From Nonomuraea longispora (GTDB lineage: Bacteria; Actinomycetota; Actinomycetes; Streptosporangiales; Streptosporangiaceae), in assembly GCF_004348345.1 (NCBI RefSeq), contig NZ_SMJZ01000001.1:62001-126000 (forward strand): a stretch of 64,000 bases of DNA, written 5' to 3'. The translations under genes were made by a program, and so were the position numbers. Position 1 is the first letter of the stretch. Each line of letters starts with the position of its first letter. This document shows positions 32,079 to 41,844 of the stretch, in pieces. Under the pieces are notes generated by a model. It was not told the origin of the DNA. It ran no database searches and was given only the letters and a program-made list of their open reading frames with translations.

Positions 32079-32750
32079 GTGCGAGTGTTACTGGTGGAGG
32101 ACGAGGAGCGGCTGGCCGACCTGGTGAAGGGCGGCCTGGCCGGTGAGGGCTTCGCGGTGGACGTGGCGCACGACGGGCGCGACGGGCTCTGGATGGCCAC
32201 CGAGAACACGTACGACGTGATCGTGCTCGACGTGATGCTGCCCAGGATGAACGGCTACGCCGTCTGCTCCAAGCTGCGCGAGGCGGGCGACTGGACGCCG
32301 ATCATGATGCTCACCGCCAAGGACGGCATCTACGACGAGGCCGAGGCGCTCGACAACGGCGCCGACGACTACCTCGCCAAGCCGTTCTCCTACGTGGTGC
32401 TGCTGGCCAGGCTGCGCGCGCTGGTACGGCGGGGCGGGCGGGAGCGGCCCGTGTCGATCAGCGTGGGCGACCTGGTCATCGACCCGGCGGGGCTGCGCTG
32501 CCACCGGGGAGAGGCGGAGATCTCTTTGACGCCGAAGGAGTTCGCGGTGCTGCACGCGCTGGCGCGGCGGGCCGGCGAGGTGGTGTCCAAGAGCGAACTG
32601 CTGGCCCAGGCGTGGGACTTCACCTACGACGGCGACCCGAACATCGTCGAGGTCTACATCAGCGCTCTGCGCCGCAAGATCGACGTGCCGTTCGGCCGGA
32701 CGACACTCATGACGGTACGCGGGGCCGGATACCGGTTGGAGGCGGCATGA
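32079..32750 (+). CDS. OmpR-family response regulator (CutR-like)
   Basis: 223 residues from GTG 32079, the start that gives the family's V-R-V-L-L-V-E-D-E. Receiver Asp in V-I-V-L-D-V-M-L-P, Lys in L-A-K-P-F-S, and a winged-helix C-terminal with T-P-K-E-F-A-V-L and V-E-V-Y-I-S-A-L-R-R-K-I. Its stop overlaps the histidine kinase start (ATGA), a coupled pair. Close in layout to CutRS of streptomycetes, but the paralogue cannot be fixed. It may regulate the divergent secreted protein. Confidence 0.93.
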   Translation: MRVLLVEDEERLADLVKGGLAGEGFAVDVAHDGRDGLWMATENTYDVIVLDVMLPRMNGYAVCSKLREAGDWTPIMMLTAKDGIYDEAEALDNGADDYLAKPFSYVVLLARLRALVRRGGRERPVSISVGDLVIDPAGLRCHRGEAEISLTPKEFAVLHALARRAGEVVSKSELLAQAWDFTYDGDPNIVEVYISALRRKIDVPFGRTTLMTVRGAGYRLEAA

Positions 32751-34192
32751 GAAGGCTGAGGCTCCCGATCCCGGTGCCGTCGTTCCGAGGGTTGTCGTTC
32801 CCGGGACCGCCGTCCACAGGGCCGACGTCCACAGGGCGGCAGGGTTCGAGGCGGTCGGCTTCGGGGTTGTCGTCCGTACGGCTGCGGGCGACCGCGGCGG
32901 CGACGCTCGTGGTGGCGCTCGCGCTCGGCGCCGTCGCCCTGGGGCTGGTGGCGATGCTGCGGGGCAGCCTGGAGCGCAGTGCCGACGCCGCGGCGGTCCG
33001 GAAGGCCGTGGAGGCGGTGCCGTACGCGCAGACCTTGTCCGTCGTGCCGGCGGAGGAGGGCGGGTTCCGCCCCGCGCGGAAGGCGGAGCCGCTGGAGATT
33101 CAGCGGGCGCCCGCGAAGGGCACGAGGGAGCTGATCCACACCGACGACGGCGCGATGGCCGGGATCGCCGACCCTGACGTCCTGGTGACCAGGGCGAAGG
33201 TCGCTCCCGCCCCGACCGTCGACTGGGCCGAGCCCGGCCAGTACGCTGTCGCGGGCGTCGAGGTGCGCACCGAAGGCGGCCCTGCGATGTTGTGGTCCCG
33301 GGTCAGCCTGGCGAGCGCCGAGGACGCCCTGAACACGCTGTACGCCGCGCTGCTGCCCGGCGTGCCCGCCGTGCTGGTCGTGGTGGCGGGGATGACGTGG
33401 TTCTCGGTGGGCCGCGCGCTGGCCCCCGTGGCCGCGGTCAGGGCGAAGGTGGCCGACATCACGGCGCGAGATCTGCACCAGCGGGTGCCCGTCCCCGCTT
33501 CCAAGGACGAGATCGCCGCGCTGGCCACCACGGTGAACGCGACGCTCGACCGGCTGGAGACGGCGGTCGGCACGCACAAGAGGTTCGTCGCCGACGCGGC
33601 GCACGAGTTGCGCAGCCCGATCGCCACCCTGCGCGCCCGGCTGGAGCTGGCCGAGCGGAGCGAGCTCACCAAGGAGGCGCTGGCCGACGTGGAACGCCTG
33701 CAGTCGCTGGCCGCCGACCTGCTGATGCTGGCCAAGCTGGACGCGGGTGAGCCGCCGCGTACGGCGGAGCTGGATCTGGGGCAGGTGGCGGCGGAGGAGT
33801 CGCTGCGGGCGATGCGGCGGCCCGACGTGCGGGTGGAGCTCGACGTCGAGCCCGACGTGGTGATGAAGGGCTCACGCGCGCATCTCGACCGTCTGGTGAC
33901 CAACCTGGTCGACAACGCCGTCCGGCACGCGGCCTCGACCGTGCGGGTGGGGGTCCGCGTGGAGGGCGAGCAGGCGGTGCTGGAGGTGGCCGACGATGGG
34001 CCCGGCATTCCGCCGGAGCACCGGGAGGCGGTTTTCGACCGGTTCACCCGGCTGGACGAGGCCCGCGCCCGTGACGCGGGCGGGGCTGGGCTGGGGCTTT
34101 CGATCGCTCGCGACATCGCCGCCCTGCACGACGGCACCCTGGTGTACGAAGATGCCGGATTTATCGCGAAATTTCCCCGGACTCCTGGCTAG
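32747..34192 (+). CDS. Membrane sensor histidine kinase (CutS-like)
   Basis: 481 residues. A Pro/Ser-rich cytoplasmic head of about 45 residues precedes the first helix (about 48-75), then an extracellular sensor domain of roughly 120 residues, a second helix (about 203-225), HAMP (A-P-V-A-A-V-R-A-K-V), HisKA with A-D-A-A-H-E-L-R-S-P and HATPase_c (N-L-V-D-N-A-V-R-H, D-D-G-P-G-I, G-A-G-L-G-L-S). The sensed cue is probably outside the membrane. Its 3' end overlaps the convergent GNAT gene by 32 bp. Confidence 0.92.
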   Translation: MRRLRLPIPVPSFRGLSFPGPPSTGPTSTGRQGSRRSASGLSSVRLRATAAATLVVALALGAVALGLVAMLRGSLERSADAAAVRKAVEAVPYAQTLSVVPAEEGGFRPARKAEPLEIQRAPAKGTRELIHTDDGAMAGIADPDVLVTRAKVAPAPTVDWAEPGQYAVAGVEVRTEGGPAMLWSRVSLASAEDALNTLYAALLPGVPAVLVVVAGMTWFSVGRALAPVAAVRAKVADITARDLHQRVPVPASKDEIAALATTVNATLDRLETAVGTHKRFVADAAHELRSPIATLRARLELAERSELTKEALADVERLQSLAADLLMLAKLDAGEPPRTAELDLGQVAAEESLRAMRRPDVRVELDVEPDVVMKGSRAHLDRLVTNLVDNAVRHAASTVRVGVRVEGEQAVLEVADDGPGIPPEHREAVFDRFTRLDEARARDAGGAGLGLSIARDIAALHDGTLVYEDAGFIAKFPRTPG

Positions 34193-35147
34193 CCGCGGGA
34201 AGAGAGCGGAGGTAACTGGTGCAGCGTCTCGTGACGGCGAAGCCCGACCCGGTGTAGACGCTGACCGCACCGGTGGGGTTGTGGGCGTCGACGCCGAGCC
34301 CGGTGCTGGTATAGCCCTGCTCGGCGAAGGCGGACAGGGCGTGGGCGATCAGCGTGCCGGCCACGCCCCTGCCGCGCCACTCCTTCAGCGTGGCGACGAT
34401 CTGGATCCAGGCCTGGCGCTCACCGGTCAGCGCGTACTTCCGGTCGAAGAAGTGGGTGACCAGCCCGCCCACCGGCCGCTCACCCGCCAGGGCGACGAAC
34501 GTGGCCTCGGGGACGAAGTTGCGGGAGCCGGTGATCGAGTGCCGCCAGCTCTCGGGGGTGTGCGGCACGCTGCCCCAGTGGTCGCGGAACGCCTCGTTGC
34601 GCACGTGGCGCACTCCGTCGTCGAGCTCGGGCGACCAGGTGGCGATCGAGACGCCCTCTGGCGGGCGCACCGGGGGCAGGTCGCCGGTCAGGGACCGCTC
34701 CATGCGGGCGAAATAGCGCGCGGCCGTGAATCCGGCGCCCTCCGCGAGCGCCCGGGTGCCCGGCAGGTCGTCGTAGACGTCGAACGTGATCTCCACGGGC
34801 AGCCCGGGGTAGGGCTTCGCGCTCACCCTGGGCGCCGCGCGCAGGCTCCAGTCGATGACCCGCCGGCCGAGCCCCCGCCTCCGGTGGGCCGGGTGCACGC
34901 CGCCCCACAGGTGCATCAGGTGCGTCTCCCCGGCGGACTGACGGGCCGGGAGGCAGCCGAAGGCGACGATCCGGTCGCCGTCCCTGGCCGCCAGCGTGCC
35001 CTCGGTCAGGTCGAGCAGGCGGGAGCCGAGCCGCTCCGCCACATCGTCGACGCCGTAGACGGCGCCGGTCATGTCCTCGGCCTCGATGGCGGCCCAGAGT
35101 TCGGCCAGGGGCCGGGCGTCCTCCCGTGTCAGCGGTTCCCATTGCAT
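34161..35147 (-). CDS. GNAT-family acetyltransferase with two domains
   Basis: 328 residues, two GNAT folds in tandem. Acetyl-CoA loops are visible in the N-terminal half (H-P-A-H-R-R-R-G-L-G-R-R near 85-96) and in the C-terminal half (L-K-E-W-R-G-R-G-V-A near 255-265). The layout resembles mycothiol synthase-like proteins (MshD), which also have two GNAT domains, but I cannot confirm that it is MshD. No signal peptide. Its stop lies inside the end of the convergent kinase gene. Confidence 0.85.
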   Translation of the reverse strand: MQWEPLTREDARPLAELWAAIEAEDMTGAVYGVDDVAERLGSRLLDLTEGTLAARDGDRIVAFGCLPARQSAGETHLMHLWGGVHPAHRRRGLGRRVIDWSLRAAPRVSAKPYPGLPVEITFDVYDDLPGTRALAEGAGFTAARYFARMERSLTGDLPPVRPPEGVSIATWSPELDDGVRHVRNEAFRDHWGSVPHTPESWRHSITGSRNFVPEATFVALAGERPVGGLVTHFFDRKYALTGERQAWIQIVATLKEWRGRGVAGTLIAHALSAFAEQGYTSTGLGVDAHNPTGAVSVYTGSGFAVTRRCTSYLRSLPAASQESGEISR

Positions 35148-35331
35148 GCTGGAAGCCTAGGTGAGCCTCTTCACGGCTGCCGTACCCGGGTGTTCTGGAA
35201 CGAGGCGAACCGCCGGCCCTCGGGCGTGCGCGTATGGGCGTCCAGACCGGCCAGGCCGCTCGACGGCGTGGTAGAGGCTGCGCGGCAGCCCGGTGGTGGT
35301 GACGACGCCGGCGTGTCGACCCCGGGCTCTC

Positions 35332-36129
35332 TCAGACCGCGTCGAGCTGCATGAAGGCGCGGTCGATCGCCTGCCTGGTCACGTCCTCCGGATAAGGGAA
35401 ACGCCTGATCAAATCGCGCAGCCCCTCCACGTGGGCCTGCTCGGCCAGCTCGGCCACCAGGGCCAGCTCCTCGCGCTGCGCCAGCGCGTACGCCCGGTCG
35501 ACCACCGCGCCGTGCCCCGGCACGATCACCGGCTCGGGCATCTCCTCCAGCATCTTCCCCAAGGTCACCGGCCAGTCGAGCGGGTACGAGTCGCTGAACG
35601 CCGGAGGTGCCCCCTCCTCCACCAGGTCACCGGCGAACACCACGCCCGCGTCGGGAACCTGTACGACGACGTCGTTGCTGCTGTGCCCGAGTCCGAAATG
35701 CCGCAGGTGCACCATGCGGCCGCCGATGTCGAGCCCGGCCGCCGTGCTGAACGTCTGGTCCGGGGGCACGATGGTGAGCTCCTCCAGTTCGTCCCGGAGC
35801 TCCGGCGAGCCCTTGATGACGCCGGCCCGCTGCTGATCGCCGTACAGCTCCAGTTCCTCCGCGCACCTGACGTGGCCCCAGATCTCGGCGGGGCGGAAGA
35901 GGGCGTTGCCGAAGCAGTGGTCGAAGTGGGAGTGGCTGTTGACCACCGTCCACGGGGCGGGGGTGATCCTCCTGATCGCGTCGATCAGGTCCGCCGCCTC
36001 CCGATAGGACGTACGGGTGTCCAGCACCAGGCAGTGCCCGTCACCCACGACCAGACCTACGTTCATGTCGTACGACCGGTGGCGCCGGACGTAGGCCCGG
36101 TCCCCCACCTCCTGCCACTGCTCGCTCAT
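35332..36129 (-). CDS. Metallo-beta-lactamase-fold hydrolase
   Basis: 265 residues from ATG 36129; a longer reading would overlap the divergent VOC gene. The zinc motif is H-S-H-F-D-H near residue 85, followed by G-L-G-H-S-S-N-D, F-A-G-D-L-V and V-P-G-H-G. All residues for a di-metal site are present. It is cytoplasmic, with an unknown substrate such as a thioester, lactone or glyoxalase II-type compound. Only 31 bp separate it from the divergent VOC gene, so they may share a promoter region. Confidence 0.9.
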   Translation of the reverse strand: MSEQWQEVGDRAYVRRHRSYDMNVGLVVGDGHCLVLDTRTSYREAADLIDAIRRITPAPWTVVNSHSHFDHCFGNALFRPAEIWGHVRCAEELELYGDQQRAGVIKGSPELRDELEELTIVPPDQTFSTAAGLDIGGRMVHLRHFGLGHSSNDVVVQVPDAGVVFAGDLVEEGAPPAFSDSYPLDWPVTLGKMLEEMPEPVIVPGHGAVVDRAYALAQREELALVAELAEQAHVEGLRDLIRRFPYPEDVTRQAIDRAFMQLDAV

Positions 36130-36160
36130 GCCCACGAACCCTACTTTTAGCATTGGACTC

Positions 36161-36592
36161 ATGGCATATGACTTCCAAGTCGTCATCGACACGGTCGACC
36201 CGCATCCCCTCGCCGACTGGTGGGCCGACGCGCTCGGCTGGCAGGTGGAGCCCTCGAATGAGGCGTTCATCCGCGCCATGATCGAGAAGGGTCACGCCAC
36301 CGAGGACGACACCACCACGCACAACGGCGCGCTGGTGTGGAAGGCGGGCGCGGCCATCAGGCACCCCGACGGGCTCGAACGTGCGCCGCGCGTGCTGTTC
36401 CAGCTCGTGCCCGCAGCCAAGACGGTCAAGAACCGCGTGCACCTCGACGTACGCGTGGGGGCCGACAACATCGAGCCGGTCGTCGAGCGGCTGACCGGCA
36501 AGGGGGCGAAGGTGCTGCACCGCGGCCGCCAGGGCCCCAACTGGTGGATCACCATCGCCGACCCCGAGGGCAACGAGCTCTGCATCACCTGA
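36161..36592 (+). CDS. VOC-superfamily (glyoxalase-like) protein
   Basis: 143 residues from ATG 36161. The fold is beta-alpha-beta repeat type: F-Q-V-V-I-D-T at the start, L-A-D-W-W-A-D-A-L-G-W, and V-H-L-D-V-R-V and D-P-E-G-N-E-L-C at the end. The C-terminal pair D-P-E-G-N matches the glyoxalase-like domain common in actinomycetes. Metal ligands His/Glu may be H113-type and the final Glu. No reaction can be assigned. Its stop abuts the convergent response regulator. Confidence 0.87.
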   Translation: MAYDFQVVIDTVDPHPLADWWADALGWQVEPSNEAFIRAMIEKGHATEDDTTTHNGALVWKAGAAIRHPDGLERAPRVLFQLVPAAKTVKNRVHLDVRVGADNIEPVVERLTGKGAKVLHRGRQGPNWWITIADPEGNELCIT

Positions 36593-37234
36593 TCAGCCCC
36601 GCAGGTACGCCAGCACCGCCAGCACCCTGCGGTGACCGTCGGCGGCCGGGGGCAGGTCGAGCTTGGCGAAGATGTTGGCGATGTGCTTGGCCACGGCCGC
36701 GTCGGTGACGACCAGTTCCTTCGCGATCGAGGCGTTGGAGCGCCCTTCGGCGATCAGGCCGAGCACTTCCTGCTCGCGCGGGGTGAGCCTGCCCAGCGGG
36801 TCGCGCCGCCGCCTCAGCAGCTGCCGCACCACCTCCGGGTCGACGACCGTGCCGCCCGCGGCCACCCGGTCCAGCGCGTCGACGAACTCGCGTACGTCGC
36901 CGATTCGGTCCTTCAGCAGGTAGCCCACGCCCGCGCCGCCGCCGGACTCGAGCAGTTCGGCGGCGTACGTCTGCTCGACGTACTGGCTGAGCACCAGCAC
37001 CGCGAGGTCGGGGCGGAGGCGGCGCAGGCGCAGGGCCGCGCGCAGGCCCTCGTCGCTGAAGCCGGGCGGCATGCGCACGTCGGTGACCACGGCGTCGGGG
37101 CGGTGCTCGGCGACGGCGGACTCCAGGGCGGGCGCGTCGCCGACCCCCGCGACCACGGTGTGGCCGAACCGTTCGAGCAGCCCGACGAGGCCCTCCCTGA
37201 GCAGGACGGCGTCCTCGGCGATCACTATGCGCAC
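36593..37234 (-). CDS. NarL/LuxR-family response regulator
   Basis: 213 residues from GTG 37234. Receiver domain (1-115) with I-V-I-A-E-D, phospho-Asp in V-V-T-D-V-R-M-P-P, and Lys in Y-L-L-K-D. LuxR helix-turn-helix at 145-205 with L-T-P-R-E-Q-E-V-L and S-N-A-S-I-A-K-E-L-V-V. Its start overlaps the 3' end of the upstream kinase gene by 10 bp, so the two are one operon. Close in layout to the DesR/LiaR group; targets unknown. Confidence 0.93.
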   Translation of the reverse strand: MRIVIAEDAVLLREGLVGLLERFGHTVVAGVGDAPALESAVAEHRPDAVVTDVRMPPGFSDEGLRAALRLRRLRPDLAVLVLSQYVEQTYAAELLESGGGAGVGYLLKDRIGDVREFVDALDRVAAGGTVVDPEVVRQLLRRRRDPLGRLTPREQEVLGLIAEGRSNASIAKELVVTDAAVAKHIANIFAKLDLPPAADGHRRVLAVLAYLRG

Positions 37235-38382
37235 GGGATCTCCACTCGTACCAGGGTCGGCCCTCCTGCCGGGCTGGACACCGACAGTCTTCCGTCCACG
37301 ACGGCCAGCCGGTCGGCCAGGCCGGTCAGTCCCGTCCCCTGTGCCGGGTCGGCGCCGCCCACGCCGTCGTCGCGCACCTCGACGACCAGCGTGCCGCGTT
37401 CCGTCCGGCCGGTGACGGCGCCCCTGGTCGCGCGGGCGTGCCTGGCGAGGTTCGTGAGGGCCTCGCTGACGACGTAGTAGGCGGTGACCTCCACAGCGGT
37501 GGGCAGCCGTCCGAGCAGCTCGACGTCGACGTCCACCGGCACCGGCGAGCGTCCCGCGACGTCCCGTACGGCCGCGGCCAGGCCCCGGTCGGTGAGCACC
37601 TGCGAGTGCACGCCCCTGATCAGCTCGCGCAGCTCGGCGAGCGCCTGCTTGGCCTCGTCGTGGGCCTGTCCGATCAGCCGTCCGGTGGTCGAGTCCTCGG
37701 GCAGGTCCAGCCTCGCCAGGCCGAGTGCCATCGACAGGGACACCAGCCGCTGCTGAGCGCCGTCGTGCAAGTCCCGCTCGATCCTGCGGCGTTCCATCTC
37801 GAACGCGTCCACCAGCCGGGCGCGGGACCTCAGCACCTCGTTCAGCTCCGGCCCCTGCGGCACGAGGACCGCCCGTGCCATCGCCCCGCGCGCGCCGGCC
37901 CAGGCGGTGACCGTGTACGCGGCGACGGGCAGCAGCAGCACGCCCGCCACGCTGACCGCGACCCCGACGGCGGGCATCACGTTCGGCTGGACGGCCGGGG
38001 TGAGGATGAGCAGCACCGGGCCCACCACGGTGAACAGCACCATGAGCAGGTCGATCCACCACATCGCGAGCAACGTCAGGACGGCGAGCCCCACCTCACG
38101 CCCACGCCGGTCCCGTGTCTCGGGAAGGGGCACGTCGTCGACCAGCCGCAACCTCCGCGGCTCGAACCAGGCGACGGGCAGCACGGCCACCGCCACGACC
38201 GCCGCCCCCACGACGAAGCCCTGCGGCGGCTCGATGAGCGCCGCGGCGACGGCGGCCAGCGCGAAGGCCGCGCCGGGGACGGCGCCGCCCATCAGGTACG
38301 CCACACTCCGCCAGGGCCATGACGACCCGAGGAAGGGCAGCGGGCGCCTGGTCAGCGCCTCCAGCGCGGTCCTGTTGAGCAC
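37225..38382 (-). CDS. HisKA_3-type membrane sensor histidine kinase
   Basis: 385 residues from GTG 38382. Two hydrophobic blocks (about 35-75 and 95-170) give four to six helices with short loops. HisKA_3 follows with R-R-I-E-R-D-L-H-D-G-A-Q-Q-R, whose His takes the phosphate. HATPase_c has S-E-A-L-T-N-L-A-R-H-A and D-D-G-V-G-G. The layout suggests membrane-state sensing as in DesK/LiaS relatives; which signal is unknown. It overlaps the response regulator gene by 10 bp. Confidence 0.9.
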   Translation of the reverse strand: MLNRTALEALTRRPLPFLGSSWPWRSVAYLMGGAVPGAAFALAAVAAALIEPPQGFVVGAAVVAVAVLPVAWFEPRRLRLVDDVPLPETRDRRGREVGLAVLTLLAMWWIDLLMVLFTVVGPVLLILTPAVQPNVMPAVGVAVSVAGVLLLPVAAYTVTAWAGARGAMARAVLVPQGPELNEVLRSRARLVDAFEMERRRIERDLHDGAQQRLVSLSMALGLARLDLPEDSTTGRLIGQAHDEAKQALAELRELIRGVHSQVLTDRGLAAAVRDVAGRSPVPVDVDVELLGRLPTAVEVTAYYVVSEALTNLARHARATRGAVTGRTERGTLVVEVRDDGVGGADPAQGTGLTGLADRLAVVDGRLSVSSPAGGPTLVRVEIPCA

Positions 38383-38444
38383 CTTACGACCGTAACCAGG
38401 GGCGGAGGGCAGGGCGATAGTCCAGGGTGTACCTTTCGCAGCTC

Positions 38445-40250
38445 CTACGCGCCGTTGCGGAATTCCAGCCCTTCGAACGTTCCGGACGTGCGCCACCGGT
38501 CGATGTAGCCGAAGTACGCCGTGGCCCCGTGCGGATAGCCGGCGTTGAGCCAGCTGCGCAGCCCGAGGTCCTGGCCCTCGTTGTTGTAGTAGCCCGGCGT
38601 GCAGTCGGGTGAGCCCAGAATCCCGCCGCCGCCCGACAGCAGCAGCTCGATCCAGGCGTCCTCGGCCTCCTTGGTGACCTCGATCTCGCCGTAGCCGTGG
38701 TCGAGGGCGTGCCGCACGATGATCGCGATGGTCCTGCCCGCCTCCGTGAGGTTGTGCGGGATGTTGGAGATGAGGTTCGCGCCCTGCGTCGGCTGGACGA
38801 GGAAAACGTTGGGGAAGCCGTGCGCGTGGATGCCGTGCAGCGTGCGCATGCCCTCCGCCCAGTGGTCCGACAACCTGACCCCGTCGCGTCCGGTCACCTC
38901 GTAGCCGGCGCGGCGGGTGTAGTCGGTGCCCACCTCGAAGCCGGAGGCGTAGATGACGCAGTCGACGTCGTACTCCCGGCCCGCGGCCACGACGCCCTTC
39001 TCCGTGATGCGTTCCACGCCCTTGCCGTCGGTGTCGACGAGGTGGGTGCCGGGAAGGTTGAAGGCCTGCAGGTATTCGTCGTGGAAGCACGGGCGCTTGC
39101 AGAGCTGGCGGTACCACGCCTTGAGCTTGCCCGCGGTCTCCTTGTCGGTGACGACGGCGTCGACGCGGGCGCGGATCTCCTCCATCTTCTCGAAGTCGGA
39201 GTCCTCGAAGGCGGCCAGCATGTTCTCGGTCGTACGCTCCTCGGGCGGGAGCGCCTGGATGCGCGAGCGCACGCGGCGGGCCAGATCGGTCCAGCCGTCC
39301 ATGACCAGGTCCTCGTCGGCCAGCGCGCCGGTCTGGTTGGCGGTGAAGTTCTCCAGCCAACGCCGCTGCCAGCCGGGGGTCGCGACCTGGGCGAACCATT
39401 GCGGGTCGGTCGGCCGGTTGTCCCGTACGTCCACCGACGAGGGGGTGCGCTGGAAGACGTACAGCGCCTTGCAGGCCGGCGCGAGGTGCGGCACGCACTG
39501 TACGGCCGTCGCGCCGGTGCCGATGACGGCCACGCGCTTGCCGGCCAGCCGGTCCAGGGGCGCGCCCGACGGGTCGCCGCCGGTGTAGGCGTAGTCCCAG
39601 CGGCTCGTGTGGAACGCGTGCCCGCGGAACGTCTGGATGCCCGGGATGCCGGGGAGTTTGGGCACGTGCAGCGGGCCGATGCCCATGGTGACGAACTGGG
39701 CGGTGAAGTGGTCGCCCCGGTTCGTGCTGATGCGCCAGCGGGAGCGGGACTCGTCCCATTCGAGGTTCGTGACCTCGGTGTGCAGGAGGGCGTTGTCGTA
39801 CAGGCCGAAGTGTTCGCCGATGCGGCGGCAGTGGTCGAGGATCTCGGGCGCGTGGGCGTACTTCTCCGTCGGCATGTGCCCGGTCTCCTCGAGCAGCGGC
39901 ATGTAGACGTACGAGGCCGTGTCGCACTGCGCGCCCGGGTAGCGGTTCCAGTACCACGTGCCGCCGAAGTCGCCGCCCTTCTCGACGACGCGCACGTTCC
40001 CGACGCCGGCCTCCTTCAGCCGCGCGCCGGTGACGAGCCCGGCGAAGCCGCCGCCGATGACGGCGACCGTCACGTGGTCGGACTTCGGTGGGCGCTCGGT
40101 GAGCGGGGTGTAGGGGTCGTCGAGGTAGTGCGCGAAGCGGCCGGTGAGGCGGAGGTACTGGTCGTTGCCGTCAGGACGCAGCCGCTTGTCACGCTCTTCC
40201 CGATATTTCAGGCGAAGCGCTTCTTTGTCGATGATCGGGTGGTCGGTCAT
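38445..40250 (-). CDS. Flavin monooxygenase, Baeyer-Villiger type
   Basis: 601 residues from ATG 40250 with GGAGG upstream. FAD-binding G-G-G-F-A-G near 70, NADPH-binding G-T-G-A-T-A near 245, and the Baeyer-Villiger fingerprint F-R-G-H-A-F-H-T-S-R-W-D (FxGxxxHxxxWD) near 215. The N-terminal extension of about 55 residues is typical of cyclohexanone- and phenylacetone-type enzymes. It inserts oxygen next to a ketone using NADPH and O2. The natural substrate is unknown. It stands alone, transcribed away from the divergent GT-C gene. Confidence 0.92.
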   Translation of the reverse strand: MTDHPIIDKEALRLKYREERDKRLRPDGNDQYLRLTGRFAHYLDDPYTPLTERPPKSDHVTVAVIGGGFAGLVTGARLKEAGVGNVRVVEKGGDFGGTWYWNRYPGAQCDTASYVYMPLLEETGHMPTEKYAHAPEILDHCRRIGEHFGLYDNALLHTEVTNLEWDESRSRWRISTNRGDHFTAQFVTMGIGPLHVPKLPGIPGIQTFRGHAFHTSRWDYAYTGGDPSGAPLDRLAGKRVAVIGTGATAVQCVPHLAPACKALYVFQRTPSSVDVRDNRPTDPQWFAQVATPGWQRRWLENFTANQTGALADEDLVMDGWTDLARRVRSRIQALPPEERTTENMLAAFEDSDFEKMEEIRARVDAVVTDKETAGKLKAWYRQLCKRPCFHDEYLQAFNLPGTHLVDTDGKGVERITEKGVVAAGREYDVDCVIYASGFEVGTDYTRRAGYEVTGRDGVRLSDHWAEGMRTLHGIHAHGFPNVFLVQPTQGANLISNIPHNLTEAGRTIAIIVRHALDHGYGEIEVTKEAEDAWIELLLSGGGGILGSPDCTPGYYNNEGQDLGLRSWLNAGYPHGATAYFGYIDRWRTSGTFEGLEFRNGA

Positions 40251-40424
40251 GCATCCTCCGCGACGACGAGTGGCCAGGACGCTCGGCACCAATTCCAGAA
40301 TGACATTCGGGAAAACCGTCAGCAAGCCGAGTTCCCGCTCACCCGCGATCCAGGTCGGCGGCACCCGCCCGGTGACCGGAACACCCACTATTGTGGGGGC
40401 CCCGACTTCCGAGGATGCCCTTTC

Positions 40425-41771
40425 ATGTCAGCTCATCGCGCACTGGTCATCGCCATGCTGCCCGCGATCGGGCTCCGCGTGCTCGCCGTACTCGGGTTCC
40501 CTCCCGCGCTGCTGTTCTACGGCGACTCTTTCGCATTCATGCGCGAGGAGCTGGCCCCCGGCACCACCCGGCCGTCCGGATATTCGCTGCTCCTCGCGCT
40601 GCTCCGCCCCGCACACAGCCTGACCCTCGTCACGGTGCTGCAGCACCTGCTGGTGCTGGGGCTCGCCGTGGCCGTCTACGCGCTGCTGCGACGGCGCGGT
40701 CTGCCCGGCTGGGGCTCCGCGCTGTTGGTCACGCCGCTGCTGTACGACGAGTTCATGCTGCTGCTCGAACACATGATCATGGCGGACGCGATCTTCATCG
40801 TGCTGGTCACCGCCGCGGTCGTGCTCGTCGTCTGGCGCGTCACCCCCACCACGGCCGCCGTCGGCGGGCTGCTCCTCGGCCTCGCCGGCATCACCAGGAC
40901 CGTCGGGCTGCCGCTGCTCATCCTGGTCGCCGCCTACCTGCTGATCCGCCGGTACGGCTGGCGCCCGCTGGTGGCGCTGCTGGTCGCCGGCGCGATCCCG
41001 CTGGGCGCGTACGCGACGTGGACCAAGGTGGAGAAGGGCAAGTTCGGGCTGACCGAGGCCGACGGCAACTTCCTGTGGTCGCGGACCATGAGCTTCGCCG
41101 ACTGCGACGTGATCAAGCCTCCCGAACGGCTGGCCGTGCTCTGCCCCAACATGCCGGTGGAGCAGCGGCCCTACCCGCCGCACTGGCTCTGGGAGGACTT
41201 CTCGCCGCTGCTCAAGGTGCCGGGCACGGCCAACCGCAACCAGCTCGCCGGCGAGTTCGGCAGGATGGCGATCCTGGCCCAGCCCGGCGACTATCTCGCC
41301 GCGGTCGCGACCGACCTGACGGAACTGCTGCGCTGGGAGCGTACGGACGTCGACGAGAAGACGCCCTACAAGCTGCCGACGTCGGAGCGGCCGATCAACG
41401 AGTCGGTGCGGGACGTGGCCGAGTCGTACGAAGCGGGGCCGGCCGCGACACGGGTGGTGGAGCCGGTCGCCGGGTGGCTGCGGGCGTACCAGCGGTTCGG
41501 GTACGCGCCCTTCCCGCTGCTCGTGCTGGCCCTCGGCGGGGCGCTGGTCGCGGCGCTGGTGCGGCGGCGGTGGGACGCGCTGCTGCCCGGGGTCGCGGCG
41601 CTCGCGCTGATCGCCTCGCCGCCCTTCCTGGCCGCCTATGACATCAGGTACGTCATCCCCGCGATCCCGCTGGTGTGCCTGGCCGTGGGGCTCACCCTCG
41701 GCGCCCGCTCACCGTCGCGCCCGGAGCCGGCCACCGCCGAACCGGAGCCCGCCGGCCGCGCCGGGGCCTGA
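40425..41771 (+). CDS. GT-C-fold membrane glycosyltransferase-like protein
   Basis: 448 residues from ATG 40425 with about 10-11 membrane helices and a large extracellular loop (about 195-330) after the first half. An acidic residue in F-Y-G-D-S-F-A-F after the first helix fits the catalytic position of GT-C enzymes that use polyprenyl-phosphate sugars. D-I-R-Y-V-I-P-A-I-P near the end is also typical. Family is inferred from topology, since no long motif is diagnostic. Tail is Pro/Glu/Ala-rich. Confidence 0.75.
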   Translation: MSAHRALVIAMLPAIGLRVLAVLGFPPALLFYGDSFAFMREELAPGTTRPSGYSLLLALLRPAHSLTLVTVLQHLLVLGLAVAVYALLRRRGLPGWGSALLVTPLLYDEFMLLLEHMIMADAIFIVLVTAAVVLVVWRVTPTTAAVGGLLLGLAGITRTVGLPLLILVAAYLLIRRYGWRPLVALLVAGAIPLGAYATWTKVEKGKFGLTEADGNFLWSRTMSFADCDVIKPPERLAVLCPNMPVEQRPYPPHWLWEDFSPLLKVPGTANRNQLAGEFGRMAILAQPGDYLAAVATDLTELLRWERTDVDEKTPYKLPTSERPINESVRDVAESYEAGPAATRVVEPVAGWLRAYQRFGYAPFPLLVLALGGALVAALVRRRWDALLPGVAALALIASPPFLAAYDIRYVIPAIPLVCLAVGLTLGARSPSRPEPATAEPEPAGRAGA

Positions 41772-41844
41772 GGCGATCAGGGAGCGGCCGAACCACTCCG
41801 CATCGGACAGTTCAGGGCGACGGGCCCCGTTGAGGACATGTCCT

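Noticed and set aside
38697-41771. A 1024-codon plus frame ending in the GT-C gene
   Set aside because: Its first 575 codons are antisense to the monooxygenase; the real start is ATG 40425.
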